Origin: CAVQBP01 sp963723205
GTDB taxonomy: Bacteria; Bacteroidota; Ignavibacteria; Ignavibacteriales; Ignavibacteriaceae
NCBI GenBank assembly: GCA_963723205.1
Contig: CAVRQC010000035.1
Span: 1 to 64,000, forward strand
Direction of reading: 5' to 3'
DNA length: 64,000 bases
The notes beneath the pieces were generated by a model. The model searched no databases and was not told where the DNA came from. It saw only the letters and a program-made list of their open reading frames with translations. Both the position numbers and the translations under genes were made by a program. Shown piece by piece: positions 17,175 to 25,464 of the stretch. Positions within the stretch are counted from its first letter, which is position 1. Each line of letters begins with the position of its first letter.

Positions 17175-17504
17175 ATTTAATTCATTGCTGAAGTAGCTTC
17201 TGAGAAGGATAAATGAAGTTCTGTTTTCTCAAAAATTTAATTTTTTTCAATTTTATCAATTGGATTACATATTACTATACATGTATGATTTTTATTTTGT
17301 ACAGTTTTGACTTTTATTAAAGATTTAATAAGCTTTATAAAGCTTCTCATATTTAGGAAAGCATTGTTTTTATTCTCATCAATGGCAATAATTAGAATAA
17401 ATTATTGAAAAATTCTACTCTTTGAAAATTGGTTTACTTTTTGTGTGGAAATTGTAAAAAAATTTAGGATATTATTTTTTAACAGAACAGAACTTGAGGG
17501 ATGT
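17175..17504 (+). other. non-coding gap before the cytochrome cluster
   Basis: This 330-base AT-rich gap holds no gene that I can support. It contains a perfect 16-base palindrome AAGCTTTATAAAGCTT at 17330-17345, about 160 bases before the first cytochrome start, which could be an operator, and a TTGACT at about 17306-17311 that could be a -35 element. A longer reading of the cytochrome frame from 17445 is rejected because its first 20 residues are not signal-like. Confidence 0.4.
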
Positions 17505-19103
17505 ATGAATAAAATTTTACTGTTGTTCCTTTCATTTATATTTGGAACCTCCCTTGCTTTAAGCCAGGTACAAAACTACTATTTAGGAACCGGAACACCT
17601 GCAGATGAAGCACCTACATCATGCGCTTCATGTCATACGGCAGGTTCAACCGCACGAGAAACTCCATATTATGATACATGGAAATTAACAAAACATGCTC
17701 AGGCACAAGATTCAGTTTCTGTAACCAATAGTCATTTCGGATATGATTGTTTAAGATGCCATAATGTTGGTTGGGATCCGGCAGTTGATAATTACGGAGC
17801 CGATGAATATGTAAGGGAAGATACTACAACAACACCAAATTATGTTATTACAGATCATGCCAACTGGAATAGAGTAAAGAATGTTGGCTGCGAAGCTTGC
17901 CATGGTCCCCAAGGTACAGCTGATAGAGAACTGGATCTGGTGAAACATTTTACAGGCGGAATAAAATTAGATTATTCAGCAGAAAATTGCGGTAAATGCC
18001 ATTCAGAAGCTCATCATCCGTATTTTGAAGAATGGTCTCAATCAGGACATGCTTTATCTGCCAAGCAGTCTTTTATAGTTAACAATCCTAATTGTGTAAA
18101 ATGCCACGTTGCACAAAGCTTTATTGCATACGCTCAGGATCCTGCAAATTATAAACCTGCTATTCTGGCAACCGGAGAGGACATTCAGCCAATTACGTGT
18201 GTGGCTTGTCATGATCCTCATAGTAATAAAAATATTCATCAGTTAAGGTTTCCAATTGTTCAAGGTTCAAATGTTATTTGCGACCAATGTCATACAACCG
18301 ATATAGATTCAGTTGACATTAATACTGAACCTCATCATACTACTTCGGAATGCTTAAGTGGTTCAAAGAATTTCGGATATCAGTATCCCGGAGAAAAATA
18401 TCCTAATTCACCTCATACTTATGCAGTTCTTAACAGATGTGTTACATGCCATGTTCATGCTTCATCTACTCCTGATCCGGTTACAGGATTTTATTCAACA
18501 GGTCATACATTCTTCCCAAAAACAGCAGCCTGTGCACAAGCAAATTGTCATCCAAATTTTTACTCAGAAGTTGATACATCTAACCATGCGAAAATGTTTG
18601 ATTATAAAAGAGTTCAAACTGTTACCGATAGCCTGATAGAGGTTCTGTCAGATAAACTTGCAGGTGCTTCACCGGCTGATTCTGCAACTGATTCATTTAA
18701 GGAAGCCAGGTATAATTTATTAGCTTGTGAAAATGAAGGAAGTCATGGAGTTCATAATACATTACTGGTTCAAAAATTATTAACAGATGCGATTTCACAT
18801 TATACACCAACAGGAGTTAAAGAGCTTAATGAAATGCCTGCTACTTTTGCATTAAGTCAAAACTATCCTAATCCTTTTAATCCATCAACAGAGATTAAAT
18901 TCTCAGTACCTTATGGGAGTAATGTTAATATCGCCGTTTATGATATTCTTGGTAACAAAGTTACTACATTAATAAACGGATATTATGCTCAGGGTACCTA
19001 TAAAGTCAGATGGGATGCTCAAAATTATGCTTCTGGTATTTATCTTTATAAAATTGAAGCAGCTAATTTCGTAATGATCAAAAAAATGGTTCTACTTAAA
19101 TAA
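17505..19103 (+). CDS. nine-haem c-type cytochrome with type IX secretion sorting domain
   Basis: The 532-residue protein starts at the ATG preceded by GAGGGATGT and has a signal peptide (1-20, ending LALSQ). It carries eight CXXCH haem motifs (CASCH, CLRCH, CEACH, CGKCH, CVKCH, CVACH, CDQCH, CVTCH) plus one CX4CH (CAQANCH, DNA 18531-18551), so up to nine haems. The last 84 residues (449-532) are a typical type A sorting domain (QNYPNPFNP, then YDILGNKV and GIYLYKIE, ending KKMVLLK). It should be exported by Sec, haem-loaded in the periplasm and moved to the cell surface by type IX secretion. It is the first gene of the cytochrome cluster and probably its outermost electron carrier. Confidence 0.88.
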   Translation: MNKILLLFLSFIFGTSLALSQVQNYYLGTGTPADEAPTSCASCHTAGSTARETPYYDTWKLTKHAQAQDSVSVTNSHFGYDCLRCHNVGWDPAVDNYGADEYVREDTTTTPNYVITDHANWNRVKNVGCEACHGPQGTADRELDLVKHFTGGIKLDYSAENCGKCHSEAHHPYFEEWSQSGHALSAKQSFIVNNPNCVKCHVAQSFIAYAQDPANYKPAILATGEDIQPITCVACHDPHSNKNIHQLRFPIVQGSNVICDQCHTTDIDSVDINTEPHHTTSECLSGSKNFGYQYPGEKYPNSPHTYAVLNRCVTCHVHASSTPDPVTGFYSTGHTFFPKTAACAQANCHPNFYSEVDTSNHAKMFDYKRVQTVTDSLIEVLSDKLAGASPADSATDSFKEARYNLLACENEGSHGVHNTLLVQKLLTDAISHYTPTGVKELNEMPATFALSQNYPNPFNPSTEIKFSVPYGSNVNIAVYDILGNKVTTLINGYYAQGTYKVRWDAQNYASGIYLYKIEAANFVMIKKMVLLK

Positions 19104-19118
19104 TTAACGTTCAGAGGA

Positions 19119-19157
19119 GAGTCCACCATCATTTGCATGCGTGTGTGGGCTCTTTTA
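19119..19157 (+). terminator. terminator or attenuator between cytochrome genes
   Basis: GAGTCCAC (19119-19126) pairs with GTGGGCTC (19145-19152, one G-U) and is followed by TTTT and an AT-rich tail. It sits 15 bases after the stop of the nine-haem gene and 32 bases before the next gene, so it could lower downstream expression relative to the surface cytochrome. Confidence 0.6.
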
Positions 19158-19188
19158 ATTTCATTAACTACATTTAGGAGTAGATGCA

Positions 19189-19740
19189 ATGTTTACAAAA
19201 TTATTTTTAGTTATTTCGCTTATCCTACCGATAAGTTTATTTGCTTATAGTCCAAGTGACTCAATGGCCACACATTCTTTTGTTGGCGTCAAAACTTGCG
19301 GTATGTGCCATAGATCAGCAAAACAAGGAGATCAGTTAGGAGTTTGGAAAAAATCTATGCACTCAAAAGCATATGAAACTTTAAAAACAGAAAAAGCAGA
19401 CAAAATTGCTAAGGAAAAGGGATTTAGTACCCCAGCTGTCAAAACTCCCGAATGCTTGAAATGCCATACCAGTGGATCTAATGTTGCAGCTGAATTTAAA
19501 GAAGCAAAATTCAGTATTGAAGACGGAGTTCAATGTGAAACTTGCCACGGTCCGGGTTCAGATTACAAAAGCTTAAAGGTTATGAAAAACAAAGAGCTTG
19601 CCATTAAAAATGGTTTGGAAATGCATGATAATACGGAAGAATTCTGTAAATCATGTCATAACCCGGAAAGCCCGACTTTTGTTGAGTTTAATTTTAAAAA
19701 ATCATGGGACAAGATTAAACATCCAATCCCTTCAAAATAA
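19189..19740 (+). CDS. tetrahaem cytochrome c (c554-like)
   Basis: The 183-residue periplasmic protein has a signal peptide (1-19, ending LFAYS) and four CXXCH motifs (CGMCH, CLKCH, CETCH, CKSCH). The arrangement (VGVKTCGMCHRS, then VWKKSMHSKAYETL, then ECLKCHTSG, then GVQCETCHGPG) resembles the cytochrome c554 family, small soluble electron shuttles. A GGAG ribosome-binding site precedes the ATG by about ten bases. Placed between the surface cytochrome and the outer-membrane barrel genes, it is a good candidate for the periplasmic carrier that delivers electrons to the conduit; that assignment is inferred. Confidence 0.88.
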   Translation: MFTKLFLVISLILPISLFAYSPSDSMATHSFVGVKTCGMCHRSAKQGDQLGVWKKSMHSKAYETLKTEKADKIAKEKGFSTPAVKTPECLKCHTSGSNVAAEFKEAKFSIEDGVQCETCHGPGSDYKSLKVMKNKELAIKNGLEMHDNTEEFCKSCHNPESPTFVEFNFKKSWDKIKHPIPSK

Positions 19741-19773
19741 TGAAACTCGAACAAAACTGAGTTAGAAAAAAAA

Positions 19774-21054
19774 ATGAAAAGACTTGTCTTCCTATATGGG
19801 ATCATTATACTCTTTAGCATAAGCTTATCGGCTCAAAGTATTAATGGAAGATTTTCTTCCTCACTTTATTCTTTTCAGAGATACGACACAATAGACGTAT
19901 CTAATACTTATGCTCAAACATTTCAGATGTTGAATCTCAATATCAATAAAGGGAACTATTCTTTAAGAACATATATGAATTTTGAAGGTGTTCTTTCAAA
20001 AGACATTAAAAATGATCCAACTTTAAGGTTTTACAATTTATACTTTGAAGCAAGAAAAATTCTTGATGTAGCGACTTTAAAGATAGGAAGACAGCCTATA
20101 TTTAATAGTGTAGCAGGCGGTATTTATGATGGTGTTGACCTGGCTGTAAAAAAAGGCGATTACAAAATCACCGGATATTACGGAGGAAATGTTCCGGGAT
20201 ATCAAAAATTAAAATTGATAGATGATTGGAGTAATAACTTTATTTATGGAGGAAAGTTTACTACAACAGTACTGGAAAATTTCCAGATGTCATTAAGCTA
20301 TGTAAATAAAAATTTTAAAGCTCAGGATTACTATGCAACCCGTCTTGATGCTGATTCAAATCCAATAACAGTTTTAATAAGAAATAACTCAAATCAATAC
20401 AGGTTTGCTTCAGGAGAAATTAATTATTACCTGGAGAATGAATTATCTGTTAATACCCGCCTTGATTATGATCTCAATTTTGAAGAAGTATCTAAATTCG
20501 AATTTTATGGTAACTATGATAAGTTATCAAAACTTAAATTTAATTTATATTATAATTATCGTGAGCCAAGGATTAGGTATAATTCAATTTTCTCTGTATT
20601 TGATTATGGAAATACGCAGGAAGTCGAAGCTGGGGCAGATTATATTATAAATAAGACTTTTACTATTACCGGGAAGGTTGGAGATGTAATATATAAAGAT
20701 GAAAATTCACAAAGAGCTACTCTTGCTCTGGCGACAAACTACGGCAGTATCAGTTATAGAAAAACTTTTGGTTATGAAGGAGAACTTGACGCAGTATCCT
20801 TATACGGAGCTTATTCATTTTTTGATGGTTTAATAACTCCTTCGCTAGGTCTATCATATACATCATATAAATTGTCTGCCGATTCGGAAAAGAATAATCT
20901 AACTACATTAATTGCAGGTTGTAATTATAGACCTTGGAGATTATTATCTTTTGATTTACAAGGACAATTTATGAATAATAAGATTTATAAAAATGATTTT
21001 CGTTTATTCTTTAAAATAAATTACTGGTTTAACACAATTCTTGGTTTGATGTAA
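19774..21054 (+). CDS. outer-membrane beta-barrel, candidate porin of an electron conduit
   Basis: The 426-residue protein has a signal peptide (1-20, ending SLSAQ) and from there to the C-terminus alternating hydrophobic/polar strands with many aromatic residues (for example YNLYFEARKIL, KITGYYGGNVPGY, LKFNLYYNYREPR), ending in an aromatic-rich FKINYWFNTILG strand. This is the pattern of an outer-membrane barrel of roughly 18-20 strands. No family can be named with confidence. Its position between a tetrahaem and a 14-haem cytochrome gene (the next start is one base after its stop) suggests the role of MtrB-, PioB- or ExtD-like sheath proteins, which insulate haem wires across the outer membrane. 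Confidence 0.7.
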   Translation: MKRLVFLYGIIILFSISLSAQSINGRFSSSLYSFQRYDTIDVSNTYAQTFQMLNLNINKGNYSLRTYMNFEGVLSKDIKNDPTLRFYNLYFEARKILDVATLKIGRQPIFNSVAGGIYDGVDLAVKKGDYKITGYYGGNVPGYQKLKLIDDWSNNFIYGGKFTTTVLENFQMSLSYVNKNFKAQDYYATRLDADSNPITVLIRNNSNQYRFASGEINYYLENELSVNTRLDYDLNFEEVSKFEFYGNYDKLSKLKFNLYYNYREPRIRYNSIFSVFDYGNTQEVEAGADYIINKTFTITGKVGDVIYKDENSQRATLALATNYGSISYRKTFGYEGELDAVSLYGAYSFFDGLITPSLGLSYTSYKLSADSEKNNLTTLIAGCNYRPWRLLSFDLQGQFMNNKIYKNDFRLFFKINYWFNTILGLM

Positions 21055-21055
21055 T

Positions 21056-22285
21056 ATGAAATTTAAATTCTTCTATTTATTGTTGATTCCTATATTAGCA
21101 TCAGCGTTTATTTTAACCGCTTTTTCATCAAATGATTCAACTGGAGTTAAATATAGAAATAAAGGGATAATAAAATTTTCACATAAGTTTCATCTCGACG
21201 GGGTAACAGATTGTCAAACTTGCCATACCGGAGTTCTAAAAAGTACTTCATTAAATGGAGAGTTACTCCCTACTATGGATGACTGCGGACAGTGCCACGA
21301 TGTTGAAGATGAAAATAATTGTAAAATGTGTCATTATGGAGATAATTATGAACCTTTTGTTCAAAGGAAGGCGAAATTAAATTTCAACCACAGTTTCCAT
21401 ATTAATAAACAAAAACTTGAATGCGAAACATGCCATAAAGGTTTTCAAACAGTAGATTACAGCTGGGAATTAAAAAATCCCGACCCGGTTATGGATGATT
21501 GTTATTCCTGTCATAATAATAGCAATAGTGCTTCTTTAGCTATCGATAATTGTCAATCATGTCATATTTCAACAGCAGATCTCAAACCTCAAAGTCATAA
21601 ATCAGCAAATTTCTTGTCCACACATAAATTTGCTGCTGAGAATGCTAATGCAAATTGTGTAATGTGCCATGATAACAACAACAATTCTTGTGAAGACTGC
21701 CACGTAGCAAATAGTACAATTAACGAAGCAAATACACCAAAAGATTTTTTCCGGCCATATGCTCCCGGAACTACTGTTAAAGGACCTAAAGAACAGAAAA
21801 TTACCAGAGTTCACGATTTAAATTATGTTTATACCCACGGGATTGATTTAAAGGGAAAATCTGCCGAATGTCAAAGCTGTCATGAAGTAGAAACATTTTG
21901 TGTAAAATGCCATCAGTCAAAAGATGCTGATTTTTCGATGAGCGGTGTTGCACCAGCCTCTCATCTTAAACCAAACTTCACAACAATTGGAGTTGGTACC
22001 GGTGGAGGTGAACATGCTATTTTAGCCAGAAGAGATATTGAATCTTGCGTATCATGCCATGATGTTCAAGGCGGTGACCCAACTTGTATAACATGTCATA
22101 CTGATAACGATGGAATTAAAGGTACCAATCCTAAAACTCACCCGGCGAATTTTATGCGCGATAATCATGGAGACTGGCATGATAATGCTGGTTCAGTTTG
22201 TTTTAATTGTCATATAGGTGCAAGTCCGTCTACTCCTGCAGGTGTAGGTTTTTGTGGTTATTGTCATGGGAGTCAACCAAGATGA
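21056..22285 (+). CDS. 14-haem c-type cytochrome
   Basis: The 409-residue product has an N-terminal hydrophobic signal (about 5-23) and 14 CXXCH motifs: CQTCH, CGQCH, CKMCH, CETCH, CYSCH, CQSCH, CVMCH, CEDCH, CQSCH, CVKCH, CVSCH, CITCH, CFNCH, CGYCH. Many distal His residues (FSHKFH, NHSFH, HKFA) suggest bis-His ligation. Haem density (one per 29 residues) is that of a molecular wire, such as MtrA-, OmaB- or ExtA-type cytochromes, that sits inside an outer-membrane barrel. The start is one base after the barrel stop and the stop overlaps the next gene by four bases, so it is tightly coupled to both neighbours. Confidence 0.9.
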   Translation: MKFKFFYLLLIPILASAFILTAFSSNDSTGVKYRNKGIIKFSHKFHLDGVTDCQTCHTGVLKSTSLNGELLPTMDDCGQCHDVEDENNCKMCHYGDNYEPFVQRKAKLNFNHSFHINKQKLECETCHKGFQTVDYSWELKNPDPVMDDCYSCHNNSNSASLAIDNCQSCHISTADLKPQSHKSANFLSTHKFAAENANANCVMCHDNNNNSCEDCHVANSTINEANTPKDFFRPYAPGTTVKGPKEQKITRVHDLNYVYTHGIDLKGKSAECQSCHEVETFCVKCHQSKDADFSMSGVAPASHLKPNFTTIGVGTGGGEHAILARRDIESCVSCHDVQGGDPTCITCHTDNDGIKGTNPKTHPANFMRDNHGDWHDNAGSVCFNCHIGASPSTPAGVGFCGYCHGSQPR

Positions 22286-23172
22286 TGAAAATAAATAATA
22301 AAAGCTTTTCTTATATTCTCTTTTATTTATTTGGAATATCCTTAGCGTTAATAATTGCCAGCTGCAGCGATCTTAAAAATGATGTACCTGCAGCACCGAA
22401 TGTTAGCATTCACAAACCCGGAATTTTATTAAAAACTTCACCAGACTGGCATGGTAATTTAATTAAAGATAAAAACTGGAATTTAGAATATTGCCAGCAA
22501 TGTCATGCTGCTGATTTTTCGGGAGGAGTTGCTGATGTCAGTTGTCTTAATTGCCATAAAAATCCAGGTGGACCGGAAGCATGCAATACATGTCATGGTG
22601 ATTTTCATAATGCCAATATTATTGCTCCTCCAAGAGATATAAATGGGGACACATCAACTACAGTATTAGGAGTTGGTGCACACACTGAACATTTGTATGA
22701 AAACACTTTAGGAAATAAAGTATCATGTTCTAATTGTCATAAAGTACCGGAAAAATTTGATTCTCCCGGGCATATTAACGGTTTACCTGCTAACGTCATT
22801 TTAAGCGGTCAGGCAACTTCTCACGGAGCTACTAATGCATCATACAGCCATGAAAACGGAACTTGCTCAAATACATATTGCCACGGAAATTTCACATTCT
22901 ACAAAGATTCTACCTCTTTAAGAAATCAATTTGCTTATACTGCAGATAAAATGACCGGAATAATTCAATCTGTAATATGGAATAAGGTTGATGATTCACA
23001 AATTAAGTGCGGTTCATGTCATGGTTTGCCCCCAACAGGTCATATAACACGTGATATAACTCTGAAAGATTGCGCTGGCTGCCATGTTGGTGTAGTTGAT
23101 GAATTTGGAAACATCATAGATAAAACAAAACACATGAATGGTAAAATTGATGTTTTTGGAGAAGAAGAATAA
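22282..23172 (+). CDS. seven-haem lipoprotein cytochrome with CX4CH domain
   Basis: The ATG at 22282 overlaps the previous stop (ATGA); a longer in-frame reading from 22207 is rejected because it would not start with a signal peptide. The 296-residue product has a lipoprotein signal (lipobox IIASC, Cys about 27). It has six CXXCH motifs (CQQCH, CLNCH, CNTCH, CSNCH, CGSCH, CAGCH) and one CX4CH (CSNTYCH, DNA 22864-22884), with a NGTCSNTYCHGN context typical of the Geobacter-type CxxxxCH...CxxCH domain. It is probably anchored to the outer membrane, on either the periplasmic or the external face, as the last gene of the cytochrome operon. Confidence 0.88.
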   Translation: MMKINNKSFSYILFYLFGISLALIIASCSDLKNDVPAAPNVSIHKPGILLKTSPDWHGNLIKDKNWNLEYCQQCHAADFSGGVADVSCLNCHKNPGGPEACNTCHGDFHNANIIAPPRDINGDTSTTVLGVGAHTEHLYENTLGNKVSCSNCHKVPEKFDSPGHINGLPANVILSGQATSHGATNASYSHENGTCSNTYCHGNFTFYKDSTSLRNQFAYTADKMTGIIQSVIWNKVDDSQIKCGSCHGLPPTGHITRDITLKDCAGCHVGVVDEFGNIIDKTKHMNGKIDVFGEEE

Positions 23173-23211
23173 TTTAACGTTGCAGAATTAATATATCAAT
23201 ACAAAATTCCA

Positions 23212-23588
23212 CTACTTACTAAACTCAATAAATTCTACAGGTGCATCGTTTTTTATTATCATTGCTACTCTTACTCCTTTAGAAGGTGACGTTATTTCAC
23301 CGATCAATTCTTTCCCCCTAACTGCAGCATTCAAGTCATCAACTTCAAAAGCAATATGCGGAACTTTTTTAATTATCTCCGATACAGGACTGTCTTCTTC
23401 AAAGCGCATCCATTCAATACCATATTCACTCGTTTCAAATCCTGAAACATAAAATTTATATTTCTTTAAATACTTTTCATTTGATTTTTCTCTTTTGTTG
23501 GAACACCGATATGATGAAATTTCATCCGTTTTTGAGAAATTGCAAAAGGAGGCTCATAATCTTTTCTTTTGTTTTGTTTTTTAGCCAT
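23212..23588 (-). pseudogene. VOC (glyoxalase/bleomycin-resistance fold) protein split by a frameshift
   Basis: The downstream frame gives a VOC C-terminal half (KYKFYVSGFETSEYGIEWMRF, then KKVPHIAFEVDDLNAAV and ending PVEFIEFSK). The upstream frame from the ATG at 23588 gives the start of the same domain (MKFHHIGVPTKEK). The frames differ by one base at the A5 run on the minus strand (23485-23489); with six As the protein would read through as one domain of about 126 residues. VOC proteins are metal-dependent isomerases, dioxygenases or resistance proteins; the substrate here is unknown. Metal-ligand-type residues are H (KFHHIGV), H (PHIAFEV) and E (VEFIEF). The break is either a recent lesion or a homopolymer error. 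Confidence 0.75.
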
Positions 23589-23623
23589 CATTTGTAAAAA
23601 ATAATTTAAGTTCGCTAACTTAA

Positions 23624-24319
23624 TTAAACTGAATCTGCTTGGTAATTTGCTCTAATTTCCTTTTGTTCTGAAATGTTAAACCTGTTTCGATCAATCCAAT
23701 ATGCCCATGCAACTATAAGCCACTGAGAAAGTCCTGCAATCCCAATGGCTTCTACTGAAGGAGGAGGTGAACCAAATACATTAGCTAGATAAATAGCTCC
23801 AAGAAATATAATTAAACCCCATAATGCAAAAATACCGGTTTTATTTTTTGTTTTAGTTGTTGATATATAGAAAAATGCTCCGAAAGAAAAAATCAACACT
23901 TCAAGAACAAATGAAACCGGAACAGAATTCCAAAGGCTCAAACCTACCTTTAGATTGCTCCATGGGAAAATGAGAAGATCAGGCCGATGAACAATCAGAT
24001 CCAACATCCAGTGACTTACGACCAGAGAGCCGAGAAGAACTGAACCTTTTAAGTTTTTTCTTACTAAGAAATAAACGGCTCCGAAAAGAATTCCCCACAC
24101 AACTGAAAAAAACAAACTATGCGAGTAAGGATAATAAGTGAAATCAAGCGGATTAGCGGCCATTAAACCGGGAACTATTTTCACTTTTTCTATTCCGGTT
24201 AAAATAAAAACCGGCCATATTAAATCGAGAAATTGTGCAGCAAAAAACATTGTTCCCAGGGATGGTTGATTTTCAATTTTCTTCCCAGCAAAGCCGGCAC
24301 CATAATGTCCTATAAACAT
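23624..24319 (-). CDS. multi-pass membrane protein, possible YdjM-type metal-dependent hydrolase
   Basis: The 231-residue protein has six to seven predicted membrane helices. His/Asp residues recur at helix edges: FIGHYGAGF near the N-terminus, AAQFLDLIWP at about 31, YSHSLFFS at about 66 and SHWMLDLIVHRPDL at about 102-115. This distribution is reminiscent of the YdjM-like, LexA-regulated 'membrane-bound metal-dependent hydrolase' family, which is how I would label it with limited confidence. A GGAG ribosome-binding site precedes the ATG. It follows the corrinoid operon on the same strand but is separated by 166 bases containing a hairpin, so it may not belong to it. Confidence 0.6.
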   Translation of the reverse strand: MFIGHYGAGFAGKKIENQPSLGTMFFAAQFLDLIWPVFILTGIEKVKIVPGLMAANPLDFTYYPYSHSLFFSVVWGILFGAVYFLVRKNLKGSVLLGSLVVSHWMLDLIVHRPDLLIFPWSNLKVGLSLWNSVPVSFVLEVLIFSFGAFFYISTTKTKNKTGIFALWGLIIFLGAIYLANVFGSPPPSVEAIGIAGLSQWLIVAWAYWIDRNRFNISEQKEIRANYQADSV

Positions 24320-24373
24320 TTTATCTCCATTATTCTTTTGAAATTTTTATAAGAAGATGAAACGATCGGATTC

Positions 24374-24417
24374 GGAGACCTAGTCATATAATCAGGTTTC
24401 TAGCAACTAGAATCTCC
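24374..24417. repeat. nested hairpin downstream of the corrinoid operon
   Basis: An outer stem (GGAGA at 24374-24378 with TCTCC at 24413-24417, extended by CTAG on both sides) encloses an inner hairpin TCTAG-CAA-CTAGA (24399-24411). CTAG occurs three times in 30 bases. It lies 69 bases after the homocysteine methyltransferase stop on the minus strand, but no T-run follows, so it is not a standard terminator. Confidence 0.4.
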
Positions 24418-24485
24418 AGATTTTTTCCAAACTTAAAATAAATAAAAAAGGATTTTGAAATTATAAAAAGAAAAATAATTTGAGA

Positions 24486-25367
24486 TTATCCTCTTATTTC
24501 TTTGATAAATGCGCGTATATGTTCCGGGGTTGTTCCGCAGCACCCACCGATTATATCGGCGCCCGCATCAACTAAATCTTTCATTTTCATGCTCATCATT
24601 TGAGGAGACTCGGGGAAAACAGTAACATTATTTTGAATTACAGGGATACCTGCATTTACATGAACAAGAACAGGTGTTGTTTGATCAGCTTCACGTATTT
24701 CATGAACGACTTCAATCATCTGGTCCGTACCAACTCCACAATTTGCACCGATAATATCAGCACCGGCTTCCTTAATCGCAGTAATCATATCAGCCGGGGA
24801 AACGCCCATCATAGTTCTATAATATCCATGAACAGTCTTTTGATAAGTAAAAGTACAAATTACTTCAAGATCTGTAAATTCTTTAGCAGCACGAACTGCA
24901 AGAGAAGCTTCATCAATTGCGGACATAGTTTCTACGCAAATAGCATCTGCACCTCCTTTACTCAAAGCTTCTACCTGGATACGGAACCCATCATATACTT
25001 TTTCTTCAGAGACTTCCCCCATCATAAGGATTGCACTGGATGGTCCAATTGAACCAAGTACAAAGTGATTGTCACCTGCGGCTTCTCTTGAAATCGAAGC
25101 AGCAGCTTCATTTAATTCAAAGGCTCTATCCTGATGTCCGAAATGTTCCAGTCTGAGTGGGTGAGCGCCGAAACTGTTAGTCAGGATCATATCGGATCCA
25201 GCATCTATATAACTTTTTGCTATACTTAAAACTTCTTTCCGGTGAGTAACATTCCAAATCTCCGGGCATTCACCAACACCAAGGCCAAGCTGATGAAGAA
25301 AAGTACCCCATCCGCCATCCGATATTAAAATTTTTCCGTCTTCGAGTGCTTTAAGAATTGATCTCAT
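24486..25367 (-). CDS. homocysteine S-methyltransferase family protein
   Basis: The 293-residue protein is a single (beta/alpha)8 homocysteine-binding domain, as in betaine-homocysteine methyltransferase and the N-terminal part of MetH. The zinc ligands are visible as Cys210 (ANCGVG) and the GGCCGTTP pair Cys276/Cys277. The DGGWGT motif at 17-22 and LTNSFG at 62-67 also fit. It should transfer a methyl group to homocysteine to make methionine. Because it is the last gene of an operon with a separate corrinoid protein and cobalamin activators, methylcobalamin on that protein is the likely donor, i.e. a split MetH-like arrangement without the folate-binding domain; the donor is inferred. Confidence 0.88.
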   Translation of the reverse strand: MRSILKALEDGKILISDGGWGTFLHQLGLGVGECPEIWNVTHRKEVLSIAKSYIDAGSDMILTNSFGAHPLRLEHFGHQDRAFELNEAAASISREAAGDNHFVLGSIGPSSAILMMGEVSEEKVYDGFRIQVEALSKGGADAICVETMSAIDEASLAVRAAKEFTDLEVICTFTYQKTVHGYYRTMMGVSPADMITAIKEAGADIIGANCGVGTDQMIEVVHEIREADQTTPVLVHVNAGIPVIQNNVTVFPESPQMMSMKMKDLVDAGADIIGGCCGTTPEHIRAFIKEIRG

Positions 25368-25464
25368 TTTTTAATTCCGATTTATAAATTTAGAAACCAT
25401 TTGAATTTATTTTATTACGTATATAACCGCATGAACTTATGTCTATAATATTACTACATGCTTA

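Noticed and set aside
13967..23507. Shared 14-base string TTTGTTGGAACACC at 13968 and about 23494
   Set aside because: One copy codes for GVPT in the VOC gene and the flanks do not match, so it is a chance or codon-level similarity and not a dispersed repeat.
24600..25052. 150-codon frame antisense to the homocysteine methyltransferase gene
   Set aside because: Shadow of the real gene; composition rich in Ser, Asn and Cys without any domain.
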